NCBI GenBank assembly: GCA_036785705.1
Contig: JAWUZG010000013.1
Span: 22,479,501 to 22,543,500, forward strand
Origin: Acanthornis magna
Lineage: Eukaryota > Chordata > Aves > Passeriformes > Acanthizidae
Reading direction: 5' to 3'
Length of the DNA stretch: 64,000 nucleotides
Shown: positions 1 to 11,370 of the stretch, one piece after another
Numbering within the stretch: position 1 is the stretch's first letter
Layout of the letters: each line of letters opens with the position of its first letter
Notes under the pieces: generated by a model
What the model saw: the letters and a program-made list of their open reading frames with translations, nothing else
Databases searched by the model: none
Told to the model about the DNA's origin: nothing
Position numbers and translations under genes: made by a program

Positions 1-426
1 CACAGCCTGGGCAGCACTCTGGGGTGCAATCAGGCTGTGGGAGGGCTCCAAAGGGTGACCGTAGCCCAGGACAAAGCCTGGGCAGCACTCTGGGCTGGAA
101 TCAGGCTGAGGAAGGGCTCCAAAGGGTGGCCTTAGCCCAGGACAGAGCCTGGACAGCACTTTGGGCTGGAATCAAGCTGTGGAAGGGCTCCAAAGGGTGG
201 CCTTAGCCCAGGACAGAGCCTGGGCAGCACTCTGGGCTGGAATCAGGCTGTGGAAGGGCTCCAAAGGGTGACCGTAGCCCAGGACAGAGCCTGGGCAGCA
301 CTCTGGGGTGCAATCAGGCTGAGGAAGGGCTCCAGAGGGTGGCCTTAGCCCAGGACACAGCCTGGGCAGCACTCTGGGGTGCAACCAGGCTGAGGAAGGG
401 CTCCAAAGGGTGACCGTAGCCCAGGC
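1..426. repeat. 71-bp minisatellite, about 6 copies, cut by the window edge
   Basis: A unit of 71 bp recurs with exact spacing: the word TAGCCCAGG lies at 62, 133, 204, 275, 346 and 417. Each unit also holds CCTGGGCAGCACTCTGG and GAAGGGCTCCAAAGGGTG. Copies differ at a few positions: GGGGTGCAATC against GGCTGGAATC, and GACCGTAG against GGCCTTAG. The two versions do not alternate strictly. The array starts before base 1, so its true length is unknown. The open frames across it are repeat translations. Confidence 0.93.
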
Positions 427-1378
427 CAACAAGGCACAGAAGACCCAAATGGCCTCTCCTGCCTCAGCCAGGGCTCCTGGAGTTTGTGTCCCACCACTGA
501 ACCAAGTCCTCACGTGTTAGGATGGAAAAGGGACAAGGTTCAGGGGGATGGACACAAGAAGTTCCTGGGCACTGATCTCTGAGCAGACACCCCCCAGCCC
601 CAGAGCTGCTCTGCAAACCTTCCTGCCCCTCCCCATCTGCATCTCCCCCTCCCAGCCCTTGTGCTTTATTTCTTGTCTCCAAGTTCTGCCTGGCCCACAA
701 GCAAAGCTCAGATCCTTGACACGGGAGGACAGATTTATCCCGAGCTCTGCTGAAACAAATGGTGACGCTCTTTTAACTCCGCATCTGCTCCCCCCATTAT
801 TCCTGGGATGCTGGTGCAGAGGGAGCAGTAAATCCCTGTTAGCAGGGACTTGCTGTAGCTATGAAGTTTATAAATCACCCAGGCACAGCCCCGTGCTGCA
901 TTATTAAAGATCTGTTATTACACTGCGTTTCTGAGCCCAGATAAACCCCACCAAGCAGCTGGGGCTTGTTTGCCTGGTATTAGACTTTCTGATAAGCAAA
1001 GAAAAAGTGATATTAAAATATCCTGCTAAGAAATTTCTTGTAATGTGAAGATGGAGTAGGAGATAACGCAGCCACCTATAAAACAATTTCTTTGTGTGGC
1101 TTTGGAAGTAACAGATAAAGTCGCTGATAGGAGAATCCCACCCTCCCCTTTCTGCCTCTCCCTTTAAAGCCACAGGAGAGATTCATGGAGGAGGCTGCAA
1201 AGTGCAGAGCAATCCCCCCAAGGAATCATTCAGCTCTGCAAAGCATCTTCAGCAGAAACCCTGCGAGCTTATTGATGCAGTATTGCCATCAAATTTCATT
1301 TAGCAGAAGTCAGATGGAAAAAATTCTGCATCTCTTCAGGCTGGGCTGCAGAGCAGAGGGAACAGAGCCAGAGGATGG
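427..1378. other. non-repetitive DNA, no gene seen
   Basis: GC-moderate unique sequence that becomes AT-richer from about 900 to 1140. The longest open frames (119 and 138 codons) show no domain or composition suggesting a real protein. I see no promoter or RNA gene. Confidence 0.6.
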
Positions 1379-1740
1379 CTTGGGTTGGAAGGGATCCTCT
1401 GAGGATCCTTTAAGGTCACCTATTGCCACTCCCTGCCATGGCAGGGACACCTCCCACTGTCCCAGGCTGCTCCAAGCCCCAATGTCCAGCCTGGCCTTGG
1501 ACACTGCCAGGGATCCAGGGGCAGCCATAGCTTCTCTGGGCACCTGTGCCAGGGCCTGCCCACCCTCCCAGAGAAGAATCTCTTTCGTATATTTATCCTA
1601 AAATCCTCCTCTTTCAGTTTGAAGCCATTACCTGTGTCCTGTCCCTCCATCCCTTGTCCTCAGTCCCTCTCCAGCTCTCCTGGAACCCCTGTGGGTCCTG
1701 GCAGGGACTCTGAGCTCTCCCTGGAGTTTCTCTGCTCCAG
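1379..1740 (-). mobile_element. CR1 LINE fragment, 3' region
   Basis: The element's 3' side is at the left (TTGGGTTGGAAGGGATCC). The CR1 block TGCCATGGCAGGGACACC follows at about 1434, then CAGGGATCCAGGGGCAGCC near 1508, and the more upstream part TTTGAAGCCATTACC with CCTTGTCCTCAGTCCC to about 1680. This is one of the longer minus-strand copies. The terminal short repeats at its 3' end are lost or diverged. It has no coding capacity. Confidence 0.85.
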
Positions 1741-3269
1741 ACTGCCTGTGGAGTGAAGCTGCACAGCGCCGGGACAGGGAATTCACACCTGAACAAGCCC
1801 TGGTTTGCTTTGCCAACACCAGCTCTCGTTATCCTGAGCAGAACTGGAGAGCAGAGGAGAACAAGCCAGCTCTGCTTCCCGAGTGCTCTCCGTTTAGGTG
1901 ATTTGAGCAGCCCATGTTCCTCTCTGTCCTGGCTCCCCCTGTTCCCAGCGTGGGCCGTGGGCAGGAAAGCCCTGGGAGCTGTCAGCACGGGTTTGTAAAG
2001 CCACAGAACCTGGCAGCAGGACAGGGCCGAGCTCAGAGCTCCGAATTCCCATCAGCTCGCTTGGGAAGTGTGAAAGGAGCAGCAGGCACTCGGCCAAGCT
2101 CTGCTCGCAGCTGGGCTTTCCTCGGGAAAACACGGCACCGCTGCGGGGGCTGCTGGCCTGGCCCCACTGCCCCAAATCCCCCCTCGGACCCCCCAGGCCT
2201 GGGGACAGCAGAGCAATGAACCCTCCACCTGAAGGAAGACAGCACCTGCCGTTCCTCGATCTCCCAGGTAAGGACAGCTGGGTTGGGTCTCCAGAGCTGG
2301 GGATTCCCTCCCTGGCGGTGCTTGGTGTGCTGAGATGGAGCTTCCCACACTCATGCCTGGGGTCCAGGCTGGATTCTAGCCCTAGACCCGTGGCATGGCA
2401 CAATTGACTGACTTCCTTTATTCCTCATCACCTTAAGGCTTTCTCCCTGTGCCCATTTCCCCATCCCTCATTTGCAGCTGACGGCAGCCGGGGTCATTAA
2501 CGCAGCGATGTGCGGGGACAGCTTCCAGCAGCAGCGAGAGCAGCTCTGTCTGTGCCCATCTGCCCAAAGATTTGTTCAAAACCAGGAGTTTTGAGTAATT
2601 TATGGCTGCTTTCCCTGTGATACAGGTGCTTTATTGATCTGTTTCATCTAAGTGGCTTCGCAGAAGGAAATACTTCTCTTTTTTGTGCTGCTCATTTACA
2701 GCTCTTCCTAGCACGAGAATGTGCTGCCTATTACCTTAATTGACTGCTTTTTAAACAAGTTTCAGTCCAGCTAGAACAAAACTGATTTCAAAAGGCTCGA
2801 TCAGCTTCAGGTTTGCTCCTCTTCCCCATCTCAGGACATCTCTTGCTCATTCTCGGCTCAGGGTGACCTTGGGGTCGTCTCTTGTGAAGTCAGAGGGTCA
2901 GGCAATGAAACTGCCAACATTTGCATGAGGCAATCTGTGCCCTGCTCCAAGCAAAAGCCACAATATTTAGATTTAAGTTGCCAGTCTCATTATCTCAGAG
3001 AATGTTTTTCTCCTCCCGAAGCCAATAAAGATGCTGCTGCTGAAGGGAGACCAAAGTCCAAAGGAGATGGTCATAAATCTTTTAATCTTCGTACCTTTTT
3101 TTTTTCCTGACTGTGATGTATCAAAATGAACTCAAACCTTTGGTGTCCCACAAAGGAGAGCCTGGATGCATTTTCAAAAGGAGCTTTTCCCCGTAATGAG
3201 TGGCACAGAATAACCAACCACAAACAGAATCCAGCCACGTCAAAATCTAAAAGAAGAAGACTGTGAGTG
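1741..3269. other. non-repetitive DNA, no gene seen
   Basis: The left half is GC-rich (about 1900-2400) with several overlapping open frames up to 169 codons on both strands and no recognisable domain. The right half (2570-3250) is AT-richer and looks unique. Nothing else can be supported. Confidence 0.55.
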
Positions 3270-3374
3270 AAAAGAAAAAGAAAAAGAAAAAGAAAAAGAA
3301 AAAGAAAAAGAAAAAGAAAAAGAAAAAGAAAAAGAAAAAGAAAAAGAAAAAGAAAAAGAAAAAGAAAAAAAGAG
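3270..3374. repeat. (GAAAAA)n hexamer microsatellite, about 17 copies
   Basis: An almost pure run of GAAAAA units, giving about 105 bp with only purines on the plus strand. The minus-strand frame reads as a leucine/phenylalanine run. That is a repeat artefact and not a membrane protein. Such homopurine tracts are known to mutate by slippage. Confidence 0.95.
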
Positions 3375-4364
3375 TCCAGGTTTGAGAAGTGGGACATGGT
3401 TGATGATGGGGATGATCATGGTCAGATTTATTGCTAATACAGAGTCTAACTATTGCCAGAGCAGGATCTAAATACCAAATGATCCATCAGAAAGGATTAT
3501 TTCCTCTTTCTGGTGAAACCTGTGCATTTCCCATTTAGAACAGGGGGGGTTCATATAAAGCACTTGAGGAACATCCCCTCTGTAGCTCCCAAGGGTGGAC
3601 CAGACTTGTCCTGATTTGCTCCTGATTTACACCAGCATCAAGAAAAAAATCACACCCACAGCCTGAACACCATTAGAAGATTTTTTTTTTTTTTCCAAAT
3701 AAATGTACTTTCAGGAAAGTTTTAGCCACTCTCAGGAGCAATTAACTTTCCTTTAGATTCTTATGTCTCAAAAATAGCAGTTTTAGCATCATCTTTAGCA
3801 TAGAATGAAGTGAGAACAAAACCTTATGGAAAGACAAATGGCAGCACGGGGGAAGAGCCCTTCTGAGCTGCAGTGCACATTTTCCTTCTTGAACAAAATC
3901 CTGCGCAGCTCTCCTGAGCTGGTCCCCTGGCAGTCCATCACACACACCATCAGTTGTTATTTCAGAATCCAAGGCCAAACCAGCCCCCAAACAGCTTTTC
4001 TGTACAAAGGCAAATCAGCCACAGTCCATACAAAGTGAGACTAATTTATTTTTCCTTAATTAATCACCTTCATTTCCTCCCTCCTTAGACTTCGCCAATG
4101 AGGTGTAAATTGCTGGGGCAGATGCACTTTCTGGGCTAAATTCCAAACTAAATGTTCTTCAAAAAGTGAGGCGGCTCTCAGCACACCACATTAAATCCAC
4201 CCCATCCTGAAGGCTTTGGTGGGGTCAATATTCCTAATTTCCCATGTTCTTTCAAATCTGATGATGGCAGATTTCGGACCCTGAGAGCAGAGCCCTGAGC
4301 TCAGCGAAGAGCAGGAGCTGTTGGGTCAGAGCGCTCAGGAGCACAAACCGGGCCAGCCCTGGGG
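3375..4364. other. unique DNA with a 14-base T run
   Basis: AT-rich unique sequence with T14 at 3681-3694. No open frame longer than 82 codons. No gene or regulatory site can be supported. Confidence 0.55.
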
Positions 4365-4605
4365 CTTCTGCTTCCCAGGCTGCCCCAAGCCCTGTCCAGC
4401 CTGGCCTTGGACATTCCAGGGGCAGCCACAGCTGCTCTGGGCCAGGGCCTCCCCACCCTCCCAGGGAGGAATTTCTCCTGCCGCAGACTCCAAACCCACC
4501 CCTTCAGTTTGAGGCCATTCCCCTTGCCCCATCCCCACGCGCCCTGTGCTCTCCCACACTCCAGGAGAACTCAGGGGGTTTTATTCCCTGACTGCACAAA
4601 GCCCT
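4365..4605 (-). mobile_element. CR1 LINE fragment, 3' region
   Basis: CCAGGCTGCCCCAAGCCC, CCAGCCTGGCCTTGGACA, GGGGCAGCCACAGCTGCTC and CCCACCCTCCCAGGGAGG occur in CR1 order, followed by CAGTTTGAGGCCATTCCCC. The extreme 3' end, including the CCATGGCAGG block, is missing or too diverged to see. Minus-strand orientation. Confidence 0.82.
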
Positions 4606-5566
4606 TCCCCACAGAACTGAGTGATTCCAAACACACCTCACTTCCAGGATTATTTTACAGCTGGGATCTCCGGGGGTGCAAATTGGGATCTCAGTGTTCA
4701 ATCACGCAGAGGAACTCCAGGAACACGCAGCACGAGGCTGGAGATGTGGCCCCAGAGGGACCTTTCCCGGTGTGGAACAGCTTCAGCACAGGCACCGATT
4801 TCCAATGACAGCCCTCGCGCCGAGGGAAGTTCATAGATTGTCATTAATTGCAAAAACACAGACTGAGAAAGCGTGGAGTCAGGCAAATACTTGGAGTCTG
4901 AGGCTGTAGGAGAGGCCCATCGTGCTGGAAGCACCATTATATTCAGCACGACCCAGATCAATGCCATATATTTGAATTAAACATGCATTAATACCCCTAT
5001 AAAGGATTGGAGCCATCCAGTCAATTTTTGGATTGTAAACACAGCTTTTGTTAATCTAGTAAAAAACCCCATTTCTCTGTCAGCCCTAACTCTGCTGATG
5101 AAACCTGCATCAAGCACAGCTCTTTAGTCGCTCCCATACTGTAATTATTCATCAAACTGACAGGATAAAGATCCTTTTTATCCATCTTCTATTTCATCTA
5201 GAAACATTCCAGGGGGTTGTGAGCAGCAGCCTCACACAGGCTCAGGACATTGCTGATGATATTGGCAATAAATAAATACTGGCAATTCTGGCTGGAGGGG
5301 AAGGCAGAGTCTGTGCCTGGGCTGTACATTACCCACTCCTCCTGCTTGTAGGGCGAGGGGGTGTTAATATTAAATAATTCATCTTTTAAATGGATTCCCC
5401 AGCCTTACAAACTATACAGGTGAGATCCTCACACTCTACAATATTTTACTTTTACCCAACTCTAAGTGAGAGTTTTCTTCTCTCCAGTTGAGTTTTCAGT
5501 GTTAGGCAGGGTTTAACCAGTCCCACCAAGATGTGCTGAGCCAAAATGTCCTGGGCCAAGCCCAAC
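4606..5566. other. non-repetitive DNA, no gene seen
   Basis: AT-rich unique DNA, especially 4950-5200 and 5340-5480. Short open frames only. Nothing identifiable. Confidence 0.55.
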
Positions 5567-5732
5567 AGGGCTGGAAGGGAGGGAAGGGACGTTAAAACCC
5601 ATCCAGTGCCACCCCTGCCATGGCAGGGACACCTCCCACTGTCCCAGGCTGCTCCAAGCCCTGTCCAACCTTGGACACTGCCAGGGATCCAGGGGCAGCC
5701 ACAGCTTCTCTGGGCACCTGTGCCAGGGCAGG
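5567..5732 (-). mobile_element. CR1 LINE fragment, 3' region
   Basis: Starts with AGGGCTGGAAGGGAGGGAAG and TTAAAACCCATCCAGTGCCA, then CCTGCCATGGCAGGGACACC and the usual CCAGGCTGCTCCAAGCCC to GGGCACCTGTGCCAGGGC. It breaks off at about 5732 into unrelated sequence. Minus strand, truncated at its 5' side. About 9 bases are missing in the CCAGCCTGGCC word (here CCAACCTTGGACAC). Confidence 0.87.
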
Positions 5733-7235
5733 TTGGTTGTTCTGGGACCAGAGGAAAGCACAGTGTGTGCCATGGGCCAGGCTGGGTGACAGTGACACCC
5801 TGTGCTCCAGAACAGCCCTGCTGAGCCCAGGACAGCTGAGCCCAGCTGGAAGGAGGGGGCTCTGGAGCTCCCCATCCTCCTGGAGGCTGCAGGGCAGGAG
5901 CTGTGCAGGGCTGGCTGTGACAGCCGCTGGTGCAGGAGGAAAAGAGCTAGCTCAGGCCTCAGTATCCGTCATCCCCAGCCCTCATTTCACAGCCCTTCAG
6001 CCCAGCCCCTCTGCTACACAATCATCCATCTCAGTAATTGCCAAATCCATTAACAGCAAGCAGGGGCTGCCACCTAACACGGGCGTTCCTTTTATTTACC
6101 TGCATTAGAACGGCAATTCCAAATTACCTTCATTTGAATTTTAATGGGATGAGCGTGGATGGTCTGCAGGCAGCACCAGGGGTTTGTGGCTGTGTTATAA
6201 TTATTGTAATTGTTGTTCAGGAGAAACTTAATGAACTTTAAGCATTTGGATGTAAGGAGGCTGGACAGACCCCCAGCTAAAGCTTTCCTGACTCATTTGT
6301 CTGACCCAGCTCATCCAGCCTCAGCCCCAGAGTGCAATTCCCACAATTCCCATTGGAGCATTACTCCAGCCTTCTCCTCTCAGTAAAGCAGAGTTTTAGT
6401 GTTTCCCTGGGCCCCAGAGGTTTTATAAGCAGCTGCGATTTCTCCCTGTATGGCAACATTTCTGTTCTGCCTTAACCTCAGAATAAACTTTACCAATATT
6501 ATTCAAATACAGACACCACCAACATGGGGACACGTCAGAACCAGCCCTATTCCCACAAACCTGGTGCGTTTTAAGGACTATGTGGCACTGTGGTGATGAG
6601 CTTTCCTTGCTGTGATTGTGAGCTGGCAGTAAATGGTGTTCACCTAAAATTAGTGCCCAAAATCTCCTAGTGAAAAATGTTATTCCACTCAGCTATCACA
6701 GAACTAAATAATAGAAAAGTCTTTTCAGAACTGCTATAGTAAGGATTTCATGTTACAGAGGAAACCCAGAAACAATTACAAATGACCAGCTTTAAATGTC
6801 AGTACTAAACCAAGCACAAAAATTCTGCATGACCTTCCAGAAAAGGTGTTGGATAACTTGTAGAGCCAAATATTTCACAGCAGCTTTTTGTCAGATCACC
6901 TGGAAATGTCTGAAAAGCAGGACCTCCTTCACCTTATTGGCTGTCACAGGCCTGAGGATTTACAAAGTGACATTTCCTGAATTGATTCCTCAGCATTGAT
7001 ATTTCCTTTCCACAATTTAGGGCAAGGAAAAGCAAATTTCCTATTTGAAATACAAATTCCTCTAAGTAGAGGACTCTTCTCTGCTGAAACATTTCTAACA
7101 TTTCAGTTTCCAATGTAACTGTTCAGTGCAGCACAATTATTTATTTGGCAGAGAAATTCAGTTTCGGTGTGGTTTCTGCAGCCTGAGCCACCACTGTTGG
7201 GATGGGGACAGTGACCCTGACAAACCCCGCGAGTG
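5733..7235. other. non-repetitive DNA, no gene seen
   Basis: GC-rich at first (to about 6010), then AT-rich unique sequence. No recognisable exon, RNA gene or repeat family. Confidence 0.55.
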
Positions 7236-7752
7236 TGGGGATGGAGCAGGGGAAACCCACCCGGGAACACTCACATTTCCATTGGGGATGGAGCAGGGGA
7301 AACCCACCCGGGAACACTCACATTTCCATTGGGGATGGAGCAGGGGAAACCCACCCGGGAACACTCACATTTCCATTGGGGATGGAGCAGGGGAAACCCA
7401 CCCGGGAACACTCACATTTCCATTGGGGATGGAGTAGGGGAAACTCACCCGGGAACACTCACATTTCCACTGGGGATGGAGCAGGGGAAACCCAGCCCTG
7501 ACCACTCACATTTCCACTGGGGATGGAGCAGGGGAAACCCACCCGGGAACACTCACATTTCCATTGGGGTGGAGCAGGGGAAACCCACCCGGGAACACTC
7601 ACATTTCCATTGGGGTGGAGCAGGGGAAACCCACCCGGGAACACTCACATTTCCATTGGGATGGAGCAGGGGAAACCCACCTGGGAACACTCACATTTCC
7701 ATGGGGGATGGAGCAGGGGAAACCCACCCTGACCACTCACATTTCCGTTGGG
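7236..7752. repeat. 47-bp minisatellite, about 11 copies
   Basis: The unit runs from GGGGATGGAGCAGGGGAAAC through CCACCCGGGAACACTCACAT to TTCCATT. The first copies are spaced exactly 47 bp (GGGGATGG at 7284, 7331, 7378 and 7425). Later copies lack one or two bases (GGGGTGGAG, GGGATGGAG) and some read CCTGACCACTCAC in place of CCGGGAACACTCAC. The array is open in several frames, which explains the 261-codon frame here. Copies are very similar, suggesting recent amplification or homogenisation. Confidence 0.95.
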
Positions 7753-8259
7753 GAAGCGCAGGGAGCCCTCTCTCCTCGGAGCAGCTCTCCAAGGTGCTGA
7801 TATCCTCTCTCCAAGGTGCTGAATCCCTCCGCGTCGCGGCTGCTTTAGGCCGATCCGAACGGGACCCGGACTCCAGGAGCTGGGATTTCCAGCACAGCTC
7901 ACTGTCTGGGACTGCGGATAATAATCATAAAAATACTAATCAATATCAGGATAAAGGCAATGAACACTCTGGAGAGTTGGGCTTTGGGAAATACTGTGTA
8001 GCTCAAGTCTCAAAGTAATCCCCACACAAAATTGCAGCACAGGCTTACAGCTGAGTGTGGAACACGAGCTCTGGCTCCCAGAAAATCTCCCTATGAACAG
8101 ATATTCCCAATATCGATCGACACAGCCACAAGTGGTGGTTATCAAATTAAAGCCACCCAGATTGTTGAGTTCAGGCTTGAGGAGACACAGAAAGGGGCCA
8201 AGGACGAGTCAGATCTCTGTCACATCCCTGTTCCCATGGCAGCTGTGGAGCTCCTGGCC
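7753..8259. other. non-repetitive DNA, no gene seen
   Basis: Moderate-GC unique sequence following the 47-bp array. A short CTCTCCAAGGTGCTGA word is repeated at about 7786 and 7807 (21-bp spacing). No gene seen. Confidence 0.5.
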
Positions 8260-8430
8260 CAGCACGGCCCCATTAAACACATCCTGAGGGGATGGGGCAG
8301 CCACAGCTTCTCTGGGCACCCTGTTCCAGGGCCCCCACCCTCCCAGGGAAGGATTTCCTCACAATATCCCATCTAAATCCACCCTCTGGCAGTGGGAAGC
8401 CATTCCCACTGTCCTGGTGCTCCATGATAT
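8260..8430 (-). mobile_element. CR1 LINE fragment, diverged
   Basis: GATGGGGCAGCCACAGCTTC, TCTGGGCACCCTGTTCCAGG, CCACCCTCCCAGGGAAGG and GGAAGCCATTCCCACTGTCC follow CR1 order on the minus strand. The 3' part (CCATGGCAGGGACACC) is absent or unrecognisable, so this is an internal piece. Confidence 0.72.
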
Positions 8431-9319
8431 CTGAATAACCTACATTATATAGAAGTGGGCAGACACACCTGAGGCAGCACCCTCACAAATGATGCTGTGA
8501 GCAGAGCTCCCAGTGCCTCTCCCACCCTGGGGAGTCACGGCTGCTCCTCTCCCTCTCTCCCTTCCACCCAGCTCCGGCAGCAACATCTGCACCAGACAGC
8601 TGGGGAATTTCAACCCAATTACCTCTGCATGCACAAAGGGCCAGTTGTCATTAAGGTATTGATTAATTGCATTTGATGTATTCCAAGTGACATTGAAAAC
8701 TTCAGCAGCTTTGTCACCAGCACAAACCAAAACCAAACTCCAACCCCTCCCAAATTCCCTCTGTGCCTGTTCTGAGAGTGCACTGCAGACTTCAGACAGG
8801 AAAAACTGGGAGGTTTGCCCTCTTCCATTGAAGTGTTGTTTTAATGTTGGGTTGTAATGCTGAATTTGAGACTGGAATCCAGTTCCACATTCCGAATTGC
8901 AGCCCCCGCAGTGGGATGTGGTTCCTTTGTAAAACACATCCTTCCCGAGGCTCTGCCCTCCCTGTGGCACAGGCACAGGGCCAAACCCTGCCCCAGCACA
9001 CAGCCAGTCCTGTGGAAAAATCTGCTGTTCAGGGTAACTCCTCCGGTGCATTCTTCCAGGAATTGTTTTATTCCTGAGATCCAAACTCACTGTTTGGATA
9101 TGTCACTTGAGGCACGAGAGTTTAAAGCTGCTGGCAGCAGTTTTGTTTAATGGCCCATTGGGCAATGTCAGCTTAGTCCATCCCATTCATTGTTAATGAA
9201 CTGCCAGCTCCAGGTACCTCTGCCTTGAGCCTCCTCAGGGTGAGCTCCTTGGAGCCTTTCCCTAAAAGACAGGACCAGCAAAGAATTCAGCTTCATCTTC
9301 ACGGAAACTGGGAATGGTT
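8431..9319. other. unique DNA with an unexplained 216-codon minus-strand open frame
   Basis: An open frame covers 8440-9090 on the minus strand (216 codons with ATG). It is not a repeat translation and has mixed composition, but I recognise no domain. A frame of this length can occur by chance in 64 kb of moderately GC-rich DNA. I do not call it a gene. Confidence 0.4.
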
Positions 9320-9376
9320 TCAGCTGGAAAACCCTCCCAGAGCACGGAGGCCAAGCGTTCCCCCAGCACTGCCAAG
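9320..9376 (-). mobile_element. short CR1-like fragment
   Basis: AGCTGGAAAACCCTCCCAGA followed by CCCCCAGCACTGCCAAGGC resembles the 3' end of a CR1 subfamily (GGTTGGAAAAGACCTC, then CAGCACTGCCAAGGCCACC). It is short and diverged, so the assignment is tentative. Confidence 0.5.
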
Positions 9377-9835
9377 GCAGTGGTTGTTACAGCAGCAGGA
9401 TTAACTCATTCCCAATGTAGGGCCTTGGGGGATTCCATGAATTTCTAACATCCAAACCAAAGTGAATGAGTCCTTCAGAGCACGGCTTCCAATCGGCACA
9501 ATGCCATTCCTAATTAAACTGATCCATGACAAATAAATCCCAGGATCACACTTCCTTTAAGCACTGCTCGTCACATATCAGGTTTCTCTGATACTTGGTG
9601 GGGTTGGAGCACTCAGCCAGGCAGGAACAGCCCTTCAGGTGTCATTAAATCCATCTGGACATGGTTCAACACAAAATATCCTTGAGCAACTGCTGCAGCA
9701 CCATCACTCAGGCCAGTGTGGTTCACACCTCAGGAGAAAGCTGGGGAAAAAACCTGGGTTTTTTGGACAGGAGGTGAAGCTGTTCTGTTTATGAGGAGAT
9801 GGTGGGTCCATGGTGAGTTTAGCTCTTGAGGAATA
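9377..9835. other. non-repetitive DNA, no gene seen
   Basis: Unique sequence of mixed composition. Nothing identifiable. Confidence 0.5.
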
Positions 9836-9985
9836 TCCCAGAATCCCAGAATGGTTTGGGCTGGAAGGGACCTTGGAGATCATCCAGTGCCACCCCTGTC
9901 ATGGGCAGGGACACCTTCCACTGTCCCAGGGAGCTCCAAACCCTGTCCACCTGACCCTGGACACTGCCAGGGTCCCTTCCAACCC
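9836..9985 (-). mobile_element. CR1 LINE fragment, 3' end
   Basis: Preserves the element's extreme 3' end: AATCCCAGAATCCCAGAATGG, the short terminal repeats of CR1, then TTTGGGCTGGAAGGGACC, CCAGTGCCACCCCTG and CACTGTCCCAGGGAGCTCC. It stops after ACACTGCCAGGGTCCC. The terminal repeat here is an 8-9-base CCCAGAAT word. Confidence 0.87.
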
Positions 9986-11092
9986 AAACCAGTCTGGGAT
10001 TGTGTGTCCTCATCTCACCAGGGATGTGACACAGCCCCACTGCTGCTAGAAAGAAATCCTGGGGGTTCTGAAGGCCATGGGCTGACTCACGTAAAAGGTG
10101 AGTCATTTTCCTCTCAGGTAGGAGTTATTTTTAGGAGAATTACTCACTCAGAGTGTTGATGGTTTGTATGAAACAGTAAGACTTTAAGTTCAGAAAAAAG
10201 AAATTTAAAAGCTTTGCACAAAAACTGTGTTTTCCTACTTTTAAGACAACAGTCTGAAATTAATTCACATGTGCTCAAAACCCATAATAAAGCTTGATGG
10301 TTACAAGAATTTAAAGCTAAATTTAAAGGTAACATTAACAAAATCAGGGAACAGCTTCCATGGGAATTTCCAGGCTATAAAAGTGATTTAATAAATGTGG
10401 CTCAAGAGGGTAGTTTTAGGGCCTCCTGTCCTCCCCCAATGGTTATGGTCACTCAAGGATTACAATCTCCTGTTTAGCTGCAGCAGCTGAAGCTTCCCTA
10501 AGTTTTTGTAGTAGGAGACGTTTGATCTGATCTCCATCATTTGCAGACAGCAAGGGAGTACCCCGGATCTGGCCTTGAAACACCCTAAAAATGCATTAAA
10601 AAGATCCTAAAATGCATTGAAATATCCTAATAAATATGTTACTCGAGTCCAGCTCTCCAGAAAAAAACAGCCATCCCAAAAGAACTATTTCTCAGGAAAT
10701 AAAGCAACACCACAAGGAATTACCTGGATGAAGTTTCCCACATCACTACATCCATTCCTAAATGACAATCTCTGTCCCGGAGCTTGGCTCTAGCAGCTCC
10801 ACCTTCCCATTTCCAGCCAAGGAAAATTGTGCTGAATGAAGCCTTCTGCAGGAGGGTTGGGGTTTGTTCCTCGTGTTTCTTTGAGCATCCAACAGACTGA
10901 AAGACATGAACAATTAATTTCAAAGTGGGAAGAGGAAAAAAAAAGGAGCCCAAGTCTTAGGGATGTTTTTGAGCAGATAGGAAATAACATGCAGAAAAAG
11001 TCAGGCAGGAATCCTGGCATTCAATGCCTGAAAATTAATGACTCAGAATGATTTCAAACTTTCTATCAATAATAAACTAGGGAGGAGTTAGT
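9986..11092. other. non-repetitive DNA, no gene seen
   Basis: Mostly AT-rich (10100-10400, 10580-11090) unique sequence. Open frames of 65-102 codons are unremarkable. No exon or RNA recognised. Confidence 0.55.
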
Positions 11093-11370
11093 TGGCCTCT
11101 TCTCCAAGGAACTTGGAAAAGGAGAGCAGGAAATGGCCTGAAGTTACATCAGGGGAGTTTCAGTTTGGATATTAGGGAAAATTTCTTCACTGGAAGCTTG
11201 TCAGGCCCAGGGCAGGGGTGGAGTCTCCATCCCTGGAAGCGCTCAAGAACTGAGCAGAAATGGAATTTCATGATACAGATTATCGGGCATGGTGGGATTC
11301 GGGTGAAGTTTGGGATTGATGAGCTGGGAGGTCTTCTCCAACCTCAGCGATGCTGTGATTCCATACAATC
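11093..11370 (+). mobile_element. CR1 LINE fragment of a second subfamily, complete 3' end
   Basis: Plus-strand copy. GGATATTAGGGAAAATTTCT and TCACTGGAAGCTTGTCAGGC come first, then GGGGTGGAGTCTCCATCCCT, TGGGAGGTCTTCTCCAACCT and the terminal GCTGTGATTCC. This matches the CR1 3' region of the GTGGAGTCTCCATCCCTGG type, which differs from the GGATCCAGGGGCAGCC type dominating this window. Confidence 0.8.

Noticed and set aside
3071..3397. Leucine/phenylalanine-rich 'membrane protein' on the minus strand
   Set aside because: It is the translation of the GAAAAA hexamer tract.
7236..7752. CRISPR-like array (repeat with regular spacing)
   Set aside because: There are no unique spacers between repeats, the units are contiguous and the surrounding DNA is vertebrate. 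This is a minisatellite.
7233..8018. 261-codon frame
   Set aside because: Translation of the 47-bp minisatellite plus a chance extension.
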